From Monodelphis domestica (taxonomy: Eukaryota; Chordata; Mammalia; Didelphimorphia; Didelphidae), in the NCBI RefSeq assembly GCF_027887165.1, contig NC_077227.1, positions 355,064,850 through 355,128,849 of the forward strand: a stretch of DNA of 64,000 bases, in the 5' to 3' direction. The stretch's first letter is position 1; every line of letters starts with the position of its first letter. The translations under genes were made by a program, and so were the position numbers. Under the pieces are notes generated by a model. That model did not search any database. It was given only the letters and a program-made list of their open reading frames with translations, and was not told where the DNA came from. Positions 12,140 through 24,300 of the stretch are shown in pieces.

Positions 12140-12260
12140 AGGGCATGGAATAAGCACTGGTCTCAGAGTCAAAAGACCTAGGATTGAGCTCCAGCTCGTA
12201 CAGTTTCTGGTGCGTAACTCTGGGCAAGTCACTTAAATGCTCTGAGTCTCAGTTACCACT
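12140..12260 (+). mobile_element. MIR-like SINE fragment
   Basis: GCACTGGTCTCAGAGTCAAAAGACC then CTGGGCAAGTCACTTAAATG: the standard A-box to core order of a MIR/MAR-like SINE, truncated at the 3' side. Confidence 0.6.
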
Positions 12261-12396
12261 AATAATAATAACTTCAACATAAGCCATTAGGAGCATTATA
12301 ATTTGAGAGCAAGAATTGGAAAGCTATGGGGGAATGAAAGGAGGATGAGAAATGTTTGACAAGATGGCCTTTGACATCATTGTTGTTCTTTGAGCT

Positions 12397-13100
12397 GTTA
12401 AATTTATGGTTGGACTGAATATAATTTAATTGGTCACCAGGGATTTAAATTTATAAATCCCAAATGTGTTACTAGAAAGAGAGGAAAGGAGAGAGATAGC
12501 TACTCTGGCCTCCTCTGAGTCAGGCAGGAATTCAGAGGCCCCAGCCAAGGGAAAGGAGTGCCAAGATGATGAGCCTCTCCAGAAACTGGTGCCTCCAGAA
12601 AGGCCAAGGAAAGAGAGTCAGCCTTGCACTCACCAGAAAGCCAAGGAAAAGGAGTCACTAGGAAACAGGTCTAGTCAGCACTCTTCTGAATGAAGAAAAT
12701 TCTCAACTCCAGTAGAACTGCCAGTAGAACTCCAGCAGAATTCTCACAGGAGATTCTACTCCAAGTGAGAGTTCCAAGTTGAACTGCATTCAGGCAGTTG
12801 TTACCTTCTTTTTAAAGACATTTTTCTCTTGTGTCACTTCCCCTAATGACTCTCCGCTATAGGACTGCCCAGAAGTTTGCACTTTTTGTGATTATATCCA
12901 AAATGGGCAGATCTCCATACTCTTCTTTTAAGTACTGTGTTTACACTTATGAGGATTAAATATAAAAATAGACAGGAGATAACAATTTAATCTTCACAAT
13001 CAGGGAAGAGCTAAGTACCTTCATTCTTACAATCAGGGGAAAATCAAATCCAATCTTCACAGAGCCTAGTTTGGATACTCGGTGATTGGAGAAATAAAGA
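12397..13100 (-). mobile_element. Solo LTR-like element
   Basis: It starts TGTTAAATTTATGGTTGGAC, closely similar to the start of the element at 53060, which argues for a shared repeat family. Its orientation (minus) is inferred from TATA/poly-A placement in the other copy. The 3' limit is a guess. The open frame 12466-12693 inside it resembles no protein I know. 13100-13980 is unassigned. Confidence 0.45.
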
Positions 13101-13993
13101 TAAAGAGGATGGGGGAAGAAGGGATGGAAAGAGGAGAAAGAAGAAGGGAAAGCAATGGAGAGGGCTAAATGTTTTGCCATAGAGTAGAACAGAACCAATG
13201 TTAGAACCCAGAATTCTAGAACTAGAAAGAACCTTGGACCATTGAGAAGAGTATAGTTTAGTGAAGGGTTCTAGACTGTGACAGAACTGTAAGCATGAAA
13301 TATGGAATTTAAGAAAGAAGAAAGACTTCAACAAAGGATTAGGTTCAGAGAGAATCTTCCTTGACTCCACCCCAAGGGCTTTTGGCCAGTGCTTTCATTA
13401 GCATATCAACACTAATTGATTATCTGATTGATATCAAAGACATACAGAACTAAAGGTGTAGTGGATTACATCAAAGTAATCAATCCTGTTACAACTTGGT
13501 TAATAACAAATTTCTATTACAGTCAAAGTTCACATTTTTTATGTCTCTGAAATGTTTGCTAAGGAAATAGAAAAGATGAAAGAAAGAAGATTCTTGATGG
13601 AGAAGTTATCTAGAAGACTATAGGACTGGCAAATTCTTCTACTATCTATGGAGAGGGGAGCTTTAAAAATGTAAATTCCCACTTTGGTTGGAAGGATAAT
13701 CAGAAGCCCTGGTATGGTCAATGTTTGGAGCTGCTGAAGCTTCCTAGATAGTCTGTGGAGCAATGCCAGATTAACCTAGTTAATTTGGTAGAGACCCCAC
13801 TAATTCTATTTTCTATAGAAGGTTTCAGCACTTATTAACCCTGTGAGTTCCTGATATGGCCACAATAAGAAAATTGCCTTTACAACAATATCTTGTTTTA
13901 TACTGGACCTTGCCCTTTGCCATGAGGCTTTCAGTGTGGGCATTTCAGTATCCCAGCATTAGTGCTTATGATCCCTTCAGAAAAGAGTGTAGA

Positions 13994-14133
13994 CATGTAA
14001 AACCCAGTGGAATTTCGTGTCGGCTATGGGAGTGGGTGGGAGAGAGGAGGGAAAGAACATGAATCTTGTAACCATGGAAAAATATTTCGAATTAATTAAT
14101 TAAATAAAATTTTCCAAATTAAAAAAAAAAAAG
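13994..14133 (+). mobile_element. Severely 5'-truncated L1/HAL1 3' end
   Basis: Only the L1 3' UTR is present (ACCCAGTGGAATTTCGTG through to poly-A at 14121-14132). It is flanked by the 10-bp duplication AGAGTGTAGA (13984-13993 and 14134-14143). Confidence 0.75.
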
Positions 14134-14344
14134 AGAGTGTAGAAGTTGATTCACAGGATCCTAGTTCCATCCCCACCTCTACTATTTAATACTATCAATA
14201 TCATTTAATATCTTCAGTTCTTAACTTCCTTGTCTACAAAAGGAAGTGGGACTACATGATCTTAGAGTAAATGGAATGTCAGAATTGAAAGGGACAGAGA
14301 AATCACTTAGTCTAACTCCTTATTTTGCAGAAGTGTAAACTCAG

Positions 14345-14585
14345 TGGCAGCTCTGCCAGGCCTGGAATACGGAATATTCCTCTTCCTGAGTTCAAATCTG
14401 GCCTCAGACACTTACTAGCTGTGTCATTCTGGACAAGTCATTTAACCCTGTTTGTCTCAGTTTTCCCCATCTGTAAAATGAGCTGGAGGAGGAAATGGCA
14501 TACCACTCCAGGATCTCTGCCAAGAAAGCCCCAAATATAGGTCCTGAAGAATCAGGCATACCTAAAACAACTGAACAACAAACTC
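14345..14585 (+). mobile_element. MAR1-like tRNA-derived SINE
   Basis: GAGTTCAAATCTGGCCTCAGACACTTACTAGCTGTGT… then TCAGTTTTCCCCATCTGTAAAATGAGCTGGAGGAGGAAATGGC… and an ACAACTGAACAACAA tail. These are the diagnostic landmarks of the family, in order, full length at the 3' end. Confidence 0.85.
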
Positions 14586-15084
14586 AAACCTACATGGAGA
14601 AAGTAAGTTGTTCTCCCAGTTAGTGATAGAGCTAAGACTACATAGCACCTAGGTAGGAGGGAAAGAGGAAGCTGGAAGGGTCTATAAGCTGGAAGACAAG
14701 CAGATGGATAAGAGAAATAATGAAGGAGCTTCCCCCCCAACTGGTGACTGAGAAGCTGTTCAGCCCAGTCTGCTTTGATATGAGACTGGCTTTGATCTTT
14801 GAAGTTAAACAATTCAGACATTGTATAGGCTATCTTCATGGCCAGATGGAATAATATTTAATAACAAATGACTTTAAAAATAAGCCACTTAATCTTTTAG
14901 TCTCCAGGTTTCACTGTAATTAAATGGTAATTAATTTCCTGCAAGAAGAAAAAAAGACACACCCATAAGAATCCATAAATGCATGCTTCTTCTGTAACCT
15001 ATGTAGGTAATAGGGGCATGCAGCGTACATGGAATTTTTGCAGTAGTAGGAACCTTCAGATATGTCTTCTCATGCTTATGTATA

Positions 15085-15300
15085 CACAGTGGATAGAAGA
15101 CTAGACCTAGAATCAGAGAGCTCTAAGTTCAAATCTAGCTTCAGATCCTGACTAGCAGTATGGCCCTGGGCAAGTCACTTAACCTTTTTATGACCTCAGT
15201 TTCCCAATCTATAAAATGAGAATAATAATGGGAACTAACTCCTGAGGTTGTGAAGATAAAATGTGATGAAATATGTAAAGTGCTTTTCAAATCTTAAAAT
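15085..15300 (+). mobile_element. MIR/Ther1-like CORE-SINE
   Basis: Complete order of landmarks: GTGGATAGAAGACTAGACC, CTGGGCAAGTCACTTAACC, CTATAAAATGAGAATAATAA, GTAAAGTGCTTTTCAAA. 14590-15080 before it is unassigned. Confidence 0.8.
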
Positions 15301-15305
15301 GACAT

Positions 15306-15545
15306 GTCGTTTAGTCATCATAGTGGTATCCAACTCTTCATGACCTCTTTTAGGGCTTTCTTTGCAAAGATACTAGAGTGGCTTGCTGTTTTCTTCTCAG
15401 CTCATTTTACAAATGAGGAAACTGAGGCAAATAGGGTTTAAGTAACTTGCCCAGAATCACAAAGCTCATAAGTGTCTAAGACATGATTTGAACTCAGGTC
15501 TTCCTGACTCCAGGTCTAGCACTCTATCCTTTGTGCCACCTATGA
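15306..15545 (-). mobile_element. MAR1-like SINE
   Basis: Minus-strand copy: GTCGTTTAGTCATCATAGTG tail side first, then AGCTCATTTTACAAATGAGG, GATTTGAACTCAGGTCTTCC and the A-box end near 15540. It abuts the plus-strand MIR at 15300, giving two SINEs tail to tail. Confidence 0.85.
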
Positions 15546-16730
15546 CATATAAAATGTTGAGTATCACTAATATTTTCATAGTCATGTTCATACATATGCC
15601 AGGGCAGGTCTTGGAATAATAGCATATCAGAGCAAGAATAGACCTAATGACATGCAATGTCTGAGCTATGACTGTAGTGGTAGGGGTGAGTTTGGAAGGG
15701 GTCTGTATGTTCCCTCTCTTGATATAAATAATGCTATTTTAAAATAAATTTCCATTTCTGTGTAAATAAGTACCCATTCTCTATGTTTCATTTTCCTCTA
15801 CTCCAGGTCTTATGCAAAGTACTAAATAGTTAAAAGATTGAGTCTACTTTGCCTCCAGCCCTGAGGCCAATGGCAGACTAGCATATTAGAAAGTCTCTAT
15901 CAGAGTAAATTACCTCTCAGGCCAGTGGTAGGCCATTTCTGAATCCAGCACAATTATATGGTTTTCTGTCTACTCTAGAAATCTATGAGAAATATAGCTC
16001 CTATTCAGAAGTTGGCTTGTCCTAGAGAAACTTCCCTTTTCCATGAACCAGTCCTATGCTGCTCCATTCTGTGGCTTGTAGATGGATGAAATAAAGTGTT
16101 TTACTACTTTGTATCCTAAATTGTAAGCAGATCATATAAGATCTTTCATTTTATAGAAGAAAAAATTAGAATGCAGAGAAATGAAACAGCCAGCCCATAA
16201 AGACTGATTTGAAAGTGCAATCCAGAGTACCTAATTTCCAGTCTAGTGCTCTGTCCATTATACCATGATTCCAGGTGCCCAGTTCCATTAATGTTCTTGT
16301 TTCACTGAAGACTTCGTATAAAGGGAATATCATCTTTGCCTGAAACCTACCTGATTGTTACTGAATCACCATTAGAGCTGAACAGATATTGGCTCCCAGA
16401 TGCTAGTTTTTTTGCCTTAAAGTTGCTGGCCCAAAGGGTCATCCATTTCACCCCCAGGCTTTTCATCAAAACAGGGACCATTGTCTGGCATTTGCTGAAA
16501 TGTCATTTTTAATTAAAAATCCAATCTTAATAAGATCTCCTATAAAGTAGAGCAAAATAGACTTCTTACTACATGAACTTTTCAGATGTGTCATTGAACA
16601 AAATAGCTTTTCCCCCCCAAAGGGCATATTCAATACCATCCACTAAAGAGGCAAAGTCCTTTAAGAATCACATTTATGTGCTTTCCATTAGAGCTCTTTC
16701 AGCACATCCAGGTATCATTTAGAGAATCAA
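15546..16730. other. Unassigned intergenic sequence
   Basis: No gene or complete repeat seen. A degenerate minus-strand MIR-like tract (AATTAGAATGCAGAGAAATG … CCAGTCTAGTGCTCTGTCC) occupies about 16140-16265. 16300-16700 shows no repeat landmarks and could be unique sequence. Confidence 0.5.
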
Positions 16731-16731
16731 G

Positions 16732-16975
16732 GCAGTGTAGTAGAAAGAGCACTGGGTTAGGAATCAAAACACCTAGATATGAGTTCAACTTCTGCTACTT
16801 AAAAGCTATGTGATCCTGGATAAGTCACTGCATATCACTGAGCCTCCATTTCCTCAACTTGTTTAACCTAACCTTACTGGGTCACTATGAGAATCAAATG
16901 GATATAAATTTATTTGTAAACTGTAGAGTTCTTTATAAATGTCAATCATCATCATCATAATTATTAATAATAATA
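16732..16975 (+). mobile_element. MIR-like CORE-SINE
   Basis: AAGAGCACTGGGTTAGGAATC, GATCCTGGATAAGTCACTG, GTAAACTGTAGAGTTCTTTATAAATG and a run of ATCATC/AATAAT at the 3' end: a full-length but diverged copy. 16980-17225 is unassigned. Confidence 0.75.
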
Positions 16976-17227
16976 TTTTCAGAATTGTAGAAATCTAGTT
17001 GGGAATTCCCTGCACCTGCGTAAGCATTCTGAAATGATACCCTTGGTTTAAAGTTTCATGTCCTACTTTAGGGGTCCTGCACAGAAAATGTGGGGGTTGA
17101 TAAATACAAAATAACTATTTTCCATCCCTACTGTGATTTATCAGTGATCCCACTGTTCCAAAACTTGAACATCTTGATCTTTGTAGTACCCTTTTGGATT
17201 TGGGGGATTATCACTAATTGTTACTAT

Positions 17228-17393
17228 TTTTTTATTTTTTAACTCCTTATCTTCTACCTTATGCACTGGTTCCAAGGCAGAAAAATGATAAAGGTTAGGG
17301 TCACATAGCTAGGAAGAATCTGAGGCCAGATTTGAATCCAGGACCTCCCATTTCTAGGCCTGGCTCTCTATCCACTGTGTCACCTAGCTACTC
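17228..17393 (-). mobile_element. Marsupial tRNA-derived SINE
   Basis: TTGGTTCCAAGGCAGAAAA-like tail, GATTTGAATCCAGGACCTCC (B-box side) and CTATCCACTGTGTCACCTAG (A-box end), all on the minus strand. Internally shortened relative to the copy at 42838. Confidence 0.8.
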
Positions 17394-17649
17394 TTTGTTA
17401 TACATTTAGTAACATGACACAAGTACATTATACATTAATACATTTTATGGATCAAGTGTATCTCTCCTCTACAGGCTGTAACTTTTTCATATGCCATTCC
17501 TATTTTTTGCTTTACTTAAAACCAACAGAATGTTAGAACAGGAAAGGACTTTGGAACACAAAATCCTGAATGTCAGCCCAATTGAACACAGAATGTTAGA
17601 ACACAACCTCAAAAATGTTCAAGTTGAAAGAGTTCTTTAGAACACAGAC

Positions 17650-17820
17650 TTTTGGGGTGGGAGAGAATCTTAGAGATAACCTCATCAAGGAGCCTCACCC
17701 TCCAGATGAGGAAAATGAGGCTCAGAAGCTTGAAGGAATTTGCCCAGTCAGGCAACTTTTAGTGGTCAATTTGGAGCTAGAACCAAAGGTGTGCAGGAGA
17801 CAGCTCAAACAGGCTTACAA
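17650..17820 (-). mobile_element. Degenerate MIR-like SINE
   Basis: CCAGATGAGGAAAATGAGGC, TTTGCCCAGTCAGGCAAC and GGAGCTAGAACCAAAGG follow the minus-strand MIR order. The open frame over it is a by-product. Confidence 0.55.
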
Positions 17821-17959
17821 GGATTGATTATAAACTTTTCAACATTCACATCTCAAAAATCAGCAAACCTAACAAATAGGGGCTTAATTTAGTTGTAATG
17901 TGGGCTGTTTCCCACATGTAGTACTGGGGTGTTTCGTGGTTCAATAGGAGACACAATAG

Positions 17960-18770
17960 ATATAGCTAGCCTCACCTCTGGAGGATTCAAAGGCAAAAAA
18001 GTGAAAACCACTCTCTGCATTCAAGAAGCTTGCTGAAGGGTAACACATGTAAACAGATAGCTGAATGCAAGGCAGAGAGAGAAAGCACCAGAGAGATCAG
18101 GAAAAGCTTCTTGTTAGAAATAGCACAAGTGGAGCCTTGAAGGAAGCCAAGGATTTGAAGCCGAAAACATGAGAAGAGAATGTATTCTAGGAATGGGGGA
18201 GGGAGGTGGGTTTTGAAAAGCACTGGGGTTGGAGCTAGAATGCTGAATTTGAGGAACAAGTGGGCTAATTTAGCTGACTCATAGGAGAATAATATGACTT
18301 GTAAGTCTACAAAGGAGCCAATTTGTGAAAGGTTTTCAGTGCCAAGCTAAAGGATTTGTACTTGGCCCTAGAGGCAAATAGGAAACCACTGATGGTTTTT
18401 TGTTTGTTTTTTAAGCAGATGAGTGATATAGTCAGATTTTGTTTTAGGGGGAGTAATTTGTGTATGGACTATGGATCAGAGAAGGGAGTGACTAGAAACT
18501 GTGAAATCAATTAGGGGACATTGAAATGGTCCTGGTGAAAAGTTATAGAGACCTGATCTAGGATAGTGGCTGTATGAATAAAGAAAAATAGATAGATGAA
18601 AGAGATGTTGTTGAAACAGAATCAACAATTCTTGGTAACTGATTCAATACAGATGGTGATGAGGAGAAAAGAGTCAAGATGGCTCCAAGGTTATTGTTCT
18701 TCATGGTTTCTCAACAGAGATAGAGAATTTTAGATTAGGGAAAATGTAGGAGGAAGATAAGTTGTATTTT
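17960..18770 (-). mobile_element. L2 LINE fragment
   Basis: The minus-strand L2 landmarks appear in order: GCCTTGAAGGAAGCCAAGG, GGCAAATAGGAAACCACTG, AGCAGATGAGTGATATAGTC and AAGATGGCTCCAAGGTTATT. The last corresponds to the conserved ‘LGVI-D’ part of the L2 reverse-transcriptase C-terminus. No intact frame. Confidence 0.75.
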
Positions 18771-18784
18771 GAACATATTGGGTT

Positions 18785-19215
18785 TTTTTACATTTTGGTT
18801 TTTTTTTCTAATTAAGTGTAAAAATAATTTTTAACATCCATTTTCTAAAATTGAGTTCCAAATTATTACCTTCCTTCCCTTAGATGGTAAGCAATTTGAT
18901 ATGGGTTATATGTGTGCAATCATATAAAACATATTCCCATATCAGTCATGTTGTAGAAAAAGACAAGTAAAAAAAAGCTATCATGGAGAAAATGTTAAAA
19001 AATGGTATGCTTTGATCTGCATTCTGTCTTTCACAGTTCTTTCCCTAGAAGTGGATAATATTTCTCACCATGAATCCTTTGGAATTGTCTTGGATCATTG
19101 TATTGCTGAGAACAGCTAAGTCATTCACAGCTGATCATCATGAAATATTGGTGTTCCTGTGTACAATATTCTCCTGGTTCTGCTCATTTCACTTTTCTTC
19201 AGTTCATGTAAGTTG
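18785..19215 (-). mobile_element. L1 3' end (UTR and ORF2 tail), decayed
   Basis: TCCTGGTTCTGCTCATTTCA near 19170 and the preceding T-rich start at 18780 match the reverse of the marsupial L1 3' end seen also at 36890-37590. It is strongly diverged. It ends against L2-like sequence on both sides. Confidence 0.55.
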
Positions 19216-19329
19216 GACATACTGAGTCTGAGGTGCCTATAAGACATCTAATTGGAAATGCTCAGCAGAACTTGTGATATAGAACTAGAGCTTAGGAGAG
19301 AGATATGAACAGGATATATGAAGTGGTAC

Positions 19330-19850
19330 ACTTCACAAATGAGTTCAGTTCAAACACCTAGAATTTCAATTATTAGAACCATAATTTATTAATAAAAGAG
19401 AGAAATAAAGAATCTACCAGCTGGGGCAGAATTCCCTACTGGAAAACTGCATCGGTTTGACATTAAGGAACAGATTATATACATTACAGAATTCTTATCT
19501 AACAAACAAACCTTAACACAGGAATGTGGGGTCCGAGATGGGGGGACAATTCTTAGATTTATGAGAGGGCTGTTATCCAAGGAGTATTTATCTTCACTTA
19601 GCCAAATGTTAGTTCGCTGGCCCTTTGATATTCCTGAAATTCCTCTTTTGTCTCTTGCCACCCAAGCTAAGCAGAAACCAGTTTGTTTTCTGCTTAAACA
19701 GCTTGATTCTCCTGGAGAAGGGAAACTAAGTCTGTGCCCTAAAAATGTGGACAGGGGTAATTTTTCCATCTTTGGTCTTTTTGGGGCTACCTCATATACA
19801 GATCTGGGCCTCATTAACCACCAATCAACCGTCAAGCATTCATTAAGCAC
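19330..19850 (-). mobile_element. Probable solo LTR
   Basis: On the minus strand, a TATATAA-like box (about 19473-19480) is followed about 90 bp later by AATAAA (about 19385-19395), the spacing expected for an LTR R region. The ORFs at 19389-19850 (-) and 19561-19872 (+) inside it are unrecognised and overlap each other in opposite senses. Ends not fixed. Confidence 0.4.
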
Positions 19851-19867
19851 TTACTATCGTCAGGTAG

Positions 19868-20095
19868 GATAGCTAAGTGGTATAGTGGAAAGAGTGCCAG
19901 GTTGGAATCAGGAAGATCTTAGTTCAAATCCAGTTGTGTGACCCTGGACAAATCACTTAACATTGCTTGCCTCAGTTTTTTCATCTGTAAAATGAGCTAG
20001 AGAAGGAAAAGGCAAACCACTCCAGTGTCTTTGCTAAGAAAACCCAAAATGGGGCAAAAAAGAGCCAGACACAACTGAAAAATGACTGAAAAACA
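19868..20095 (+). mobile_element. MAR1-like SINE
   Basis: TGGTATAGTGGAAAGAGTGCC, CTGTAAAATGAGCTAGAGAAGG, ACCACTCCAGTGTCTTTGC and ACAACTGAAAAATGACTG are diagnostic and in order. A ~15-bp deletion lies near the B-box. Confidence 0.88.
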
Positions 20096-20310
20096 AAATT
20101 AGAGGCCAAATTTGAACTCAGATCTTCCTGACTTCAAGCCCATAACTCTCCTCTAAGCCACCTAGCTTCCTCCTAGGCATATAAAAATTAAGCGATATGT
20201 CCAGGGTCAGATAGCTAGGAAATATCTGAGACTGAATTTGAACTCAGGTCTTCCTGACTTCAAGATCAGTGCTCTCACCTTTGAACCACAACTGCCTCTC
20301 TTTTTTTCTA
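20096..20310 (-). mobile_element. Two partial MIR/MAR-like SINEs
   Basis: AATTTGAACTCAGATCTTCC at 20108 and again AATTTGAACTCAGGTCTTCC at 20237 mark the 5' parts of two minus-strand SINE copies side by side. 20310-20860 is AT-rich and unassigned. Confidence 0.65.
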
Positions 20311-20864
20311 GTAACTTAAGCCAATAATGTAAATTTTTCTTCAAATAAGAAGTTCAACATTGAAATTAAATTTATATGTGATTATCATACTATGATAAAC
20401 ATCTTCAAAGATATAACTTATTTAATTTAAAATACTATTTACATCCAAAAAAATTGTAAAATAAAAAAATTTAATATGAAGTCTAATAGATAACAGCAAG
20501 TATGTGAAGTCTTAATGATTTGATTTTTTTAATTGTTACAGATTGTTTCACATAAAATATTTATCATTATCTTAGAATTGGTTTTACATTTTTATTTAGT
20601 TTTCATAATTATAGGTAAAATAAAATTTTATATTTAATAGTTAGAATTATATAATGTAAATTTTAATTTGAACCTTTGGGGGGGGCAAAAGTTTTCATTG
20701 CAGTTATTGTAAGCACTTAACAAATACATTTAAAGGATATTAAATTAAAGTAGTCTATTAAATTACCCGTGAGCTTCACAGCATATTTTGTTGTTGTTGA
20801 AAGGGGTTCATGGAACAAAAAAAGTTGGGAACAAATTGCTCTAGAAAAAGGATCCCGGCAGCTA

Positions 20865-22135
20865 AAAAGAGGATAGACTGGAGAAGAAGGCGATCTGAGG
20901 CAGGGAGACCAGCTAGAAGGCAATTGGAATAGGGCCTAAACTATTGTGTGATAGGATTAGTAGCAGCTTTGTAAATGGAAAAAAGGGACATATGCAAGAG
21001 ACATAAAGATTGAAATAAGATTTGGCCACAGATTGGTTATATGGGACAAATGAAAATTCCAGAATAATACTGAGGTTGTGAGTCTGAGTGACTAGGAGTT
21101 TAATGATATCCTTGACAGAAACAGAAGACAGAAACAGAAGAAAGGGAAAAGAGATGATAAATTTTGTTCTAGACATATTAAGTTTGAAAAGCCTAAGGGA
21201 TGTCTAGTTTAAGATATCCTAAAAATAGTTGGTGATATGAGACTGGATCTCAGGAGAGTGCATATGCTGAATATATGGATCTGAGAATGGTAACCTTTTA
21301 GATGATAGTTGAACCTAGGGGAATCAATGTATTTACCAAGTGAAACAGTAGAAAGAGGGAGGAGAAAAGAACCCAGAACAAATCTAAATGACCCACAGTA
21401 TCTGAATGGGACATGGATGAAGAAGTGGTTGGACAGGTAGAAGGAAAACCAGGAAAGAGCAGTGTCATGAAAACCTAGATGGGAGAATCTGGATCATGGA
21501 GAAGGTGAACATCAGTGTCTAATGCTACAGAGAGATCAAGAGGGATTAAAATTGACTTCCCCAAAAGCCATTAAATTTGGCAATTAAGGGAGAATTTGGA
21601 GAAAAGTTGGCTATCTGCATAAAATAATAATTGAACCCAATGGGTACTGATGAGATCAAGAAGATATATAGAGGAGAGAGCCCAGGACAGAGCCTTGGAG
21701 GACACTCATGATTAAAGGCAGGAAATGAGTGATGACCCAGAAAAGGAGATTGAGAAAGGATGCTCAGACAAATAGAATCTCAAATCTAGAACTGGAAAGG
21801 ATTTCAAAGGTGACCTAGTCCATCTCCCTCACATTTAGTAATGAGGATCAGGAAGAAACTTACCCCATGTCACACAGGTAGCATCAAACGGCAGGTGAAG
21901 GACTCAATTGTCAGAAAGCCAAAGGAAGAGAGACCATTCAGAAAGGACAGAATTTTCACCCCTATCTTATGCTCCAAAGAGGTCAAGGAGGATGAGAATG
22001 GAGGAGAAGCCATTATTTTACCAATAAAATGATTTTTCACCATGGAGAGAGTAATTTCAGTTGAATAGCAGAATCAGAAACCAAACTGCAAGGGACTAAG
22101 GAATAAGTGAGAAGCAACAAATGAAAGTGATTTCT
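20865..22135 (-). mobile_element. L2 LINE remnants, interrupted by a SINE
   Basis: GAGGCAGGGAGACCAGCTAG, AATACTGAGGTTGTGAGTCTG, TTCTAGACATATTAAGTTTG and AGAGCAGTGTCATGAAAACC are minus-strand L2 landmarks. Reading near 21612 gives a FYADS-like relic of the YADD reverse-transcriptase motif. A second overlapping L2 segment begins about 21610, so at least two L2 pieces are joined. A MIR-like SINE splits it at 21774-21912. Confidence 0.7.
21774..21912 (-). mobile_element. MIR-like SINE inside L2
   Basis: AACTGGAAAGGATTTCAAAGG, CATCTCCCTCACATTTAGTAATGAGG-type text and CATGTCACACAGGTAGCA are the 3' half of a minus-strand MIR-like SINE. L2 text resumes afterwards. Confidence 0.6.
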
Positions 22136-22238
22136 GGGAGTTTAGAGTGAAAGAGCCAAGTAAGAAAGAACAAAAACTACAGGTATTTGTTGTGTTGTGT
22201 GTTATGTGTTGTATGTGTTATAAGAAAGGACAATGAAA

Positions 22239-22512
22239 TAAGCATTTATTAAGTTCCTACTATATACCAAACACTCTACAAATATTATTACAAATATGTA
22301 ACATAATATTACAAATATTATTTTCATTTGATCTCACAAGAACTCTAGGAAGTAGGTGCTATTATTATCTTCACTTTACAGAGGAGGAAACTGAGATAAG
22401 CAGGAATTAAGTAATTTCCTCAGGGCCACACAACTAGTATCTGAGGCTGCATTTGAACTCAGATCTTCTTGACTCCAGGCACAGCACTCTGTCCACTGTA
22501 CCACCAGCTGCT
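22239..22512 (-). mobile_element. MIR/Ther1-like CORE-SINE, full length
   Basis: AATAAGCATTTATTAAGTTCC at the tail, GAAGTAGGTGCTATTATTATC in the core, CAGAGGAGGAAACTGAG and finally GTCCACTGTACCACCAGC at the tRNA-like head. The core carries a local repeat of TAATATTACAAATATT-type sequence (about 22280-22325). Confidence 0.88.
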
Positions 22513-22514
22513 TA

Positions 22515-23290
22515 TGTTTCTTTCCATTATTAAGAGAATGAATTAAAAGAACTTGGCACAAGCTCTAGCTCTTCCCCTTATCCTGTAACTCTGAAGATGT
22601 CACTTTTATTCTCCTGGTCTCAGATCCTTCATGATCTGTAAAATTAAGGAAATGAAATAGATAGTCTCTAAGGTTCTTACCAGTTCTAACATTCTTTGCT
22701 CTAAGGCCTTTTCCTACCCTAATATCCTGGGACATTTTTCAGCCTTAATATCCTATATTCTGTGTTCCAAAGTCCCTTCCAGTTCCACAGTCTTGTAATT
22801 GTATCCTTCTTTCTACTAGCTTCTTTTGCTCTGACTGCCTCCCAGCCCCCTCAGACAAACTTGGCTCCTAGACTAGAGAGCCCTGACTGCAAAAGCTAGG
22901 GAACCAGAGCAGAATATTAATGAGTACAGCTGGAGAAGTTGCTCCCTGAGCTCCTTTCGTTCTCTGCCTACATTGCCTAACTCCTAGGATGAAGACAGAG
23001 GTGCCAAGATCCCCTCTGGGAAACTGACTTACACAGAGGGAGAGTGAGCAGCTGGACTGAAGGTCAGAAGAAAGCTCTCTCTTCCCTCCCATCTCATCTC
23101 CCATCAGCCCAAAGCATCTCTCTCTCAAGGTTCTCCTATGCCCTAAATCCTTATATTATCTTTTCCTTCAGAGTAAAGTACTAAGAATCCTTGTTGTAAG
23201 GAGTGTTCTTCAAGATGGGTCACCCATTAGTCAGAACTTTAAAACTAGAATAGACCTTAGAACATAGGGATGTGGATTGGACCTATGATT
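22515..23290. other. Unassigned intergenic sequence
   Basis: A degenerate plus-strand MIR-like tract (CTTCATGATCTGTAAAATTAAGG … TCTAACATTCTTTGC) covers about 22590-22760. The remainder, including the minus frame 22868-23128, shows no recognisable protein or repeat. Confidence 0.5.
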
Positions 23291-23299
23291 TTAGTAATA

Positions 23300-24300
23300 T
23301 TTTCGTAAACTACCAGCTGCATAAATAGCCTCCTACCAATGCAGGTCAGCACCTTTTCTACAATTTCTAGTCAGAAAGAGCTATTCTTAGATTCAACCCA
23401 ATTATCTAGACTATCAAGATCTTTTGAAATGATGACTATCATCTAGTGTTAGTTATCCCTCCCAGCTTTGTCTTGTTTTCATATGCTCTCATCCTTTTAT
23501 ATGATATATATGATCACAGATATAAATGTTCGGGAGCTTGGGTGCCAAGCACAGAGCCTTTATCACTCCACTAAAAACATTTTGCCAAGTTGAAATTAAA
23601 CTAATTGTGACTACTCTTTGGGTCTAGCCATTCAACCAGTTCAGAATACATTAATTGGACTAATATACTGTTTGCATCCATCTATATATCTTTTCCACAA
23701 CAAAATATATATCAAGTCCTTCACTAAATTTTTCATTTCTCTTCACCAGACCAGACTAGAGTCAAGTTCAGCAGGGTCTTCTTTCCCCACTGATTCTGCC
23801 AAGCTCATTACCTGAGCGGTGGTTTTCACTAGATTAGGTCCGGATAGTGGAAAACTTGTTCATCCAATCATGCATATCACTAATTAGATGATGAGGCATT
23901 TGGCTACCTTAAGAGAGTAATAGTTATTCCTGCCATTTACTCATGCTCCATTGAATTTCTTCACTTTGACCTTTAAAGCATTGGGAAGAAATCATATTGT
24001 GTCATCACCCACAGTAGGCTTTTGTGTAAGATAGTTTATCAAATACTTTACTAAGAATTGGGTAAACTATATCCATAGCATTCCCCTGATACACCAACTT
24101 AGTAACCCTGCCCCCCAAAAGACCTATTCTTGATTAAATAATTTTGGATCTTTGTAATCGCTATTTCCTTTTCTCTTTAAATATGTTTTATAATATTCCC
24201 AGGAATCAAAGTCAAGCTCACTAGCTACCTTTAGTTTCTAGTTACTACCTCCTTAGTTATCTTGAATATTAGCACCTTCTCAATCATTTTTGTTCTGTCG
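23300..24300 (-). mobile_element. CR1/L3 LINE reverse-transcriptase fragment
   Basis: GACTACTCTTTGGGTCTAGCC, AGCATTCCCCTGATACACC and CCAGGAATCAAAGTCAAGCTC occur in the order of the minus-strand CR1/L3 body. The last encodes a relic of the conserved VSLTSIPG motif of CR1 reverse transcriptases. The copy at 53840-54600 overlaps the same part of the family. Confidence 0.75.

Noticed and set aside
19389..19872. 153-codon minus and 103-codon plus frames
   Set aside because: They overlap antisense to each other in an LTR-like element, with no known motif.
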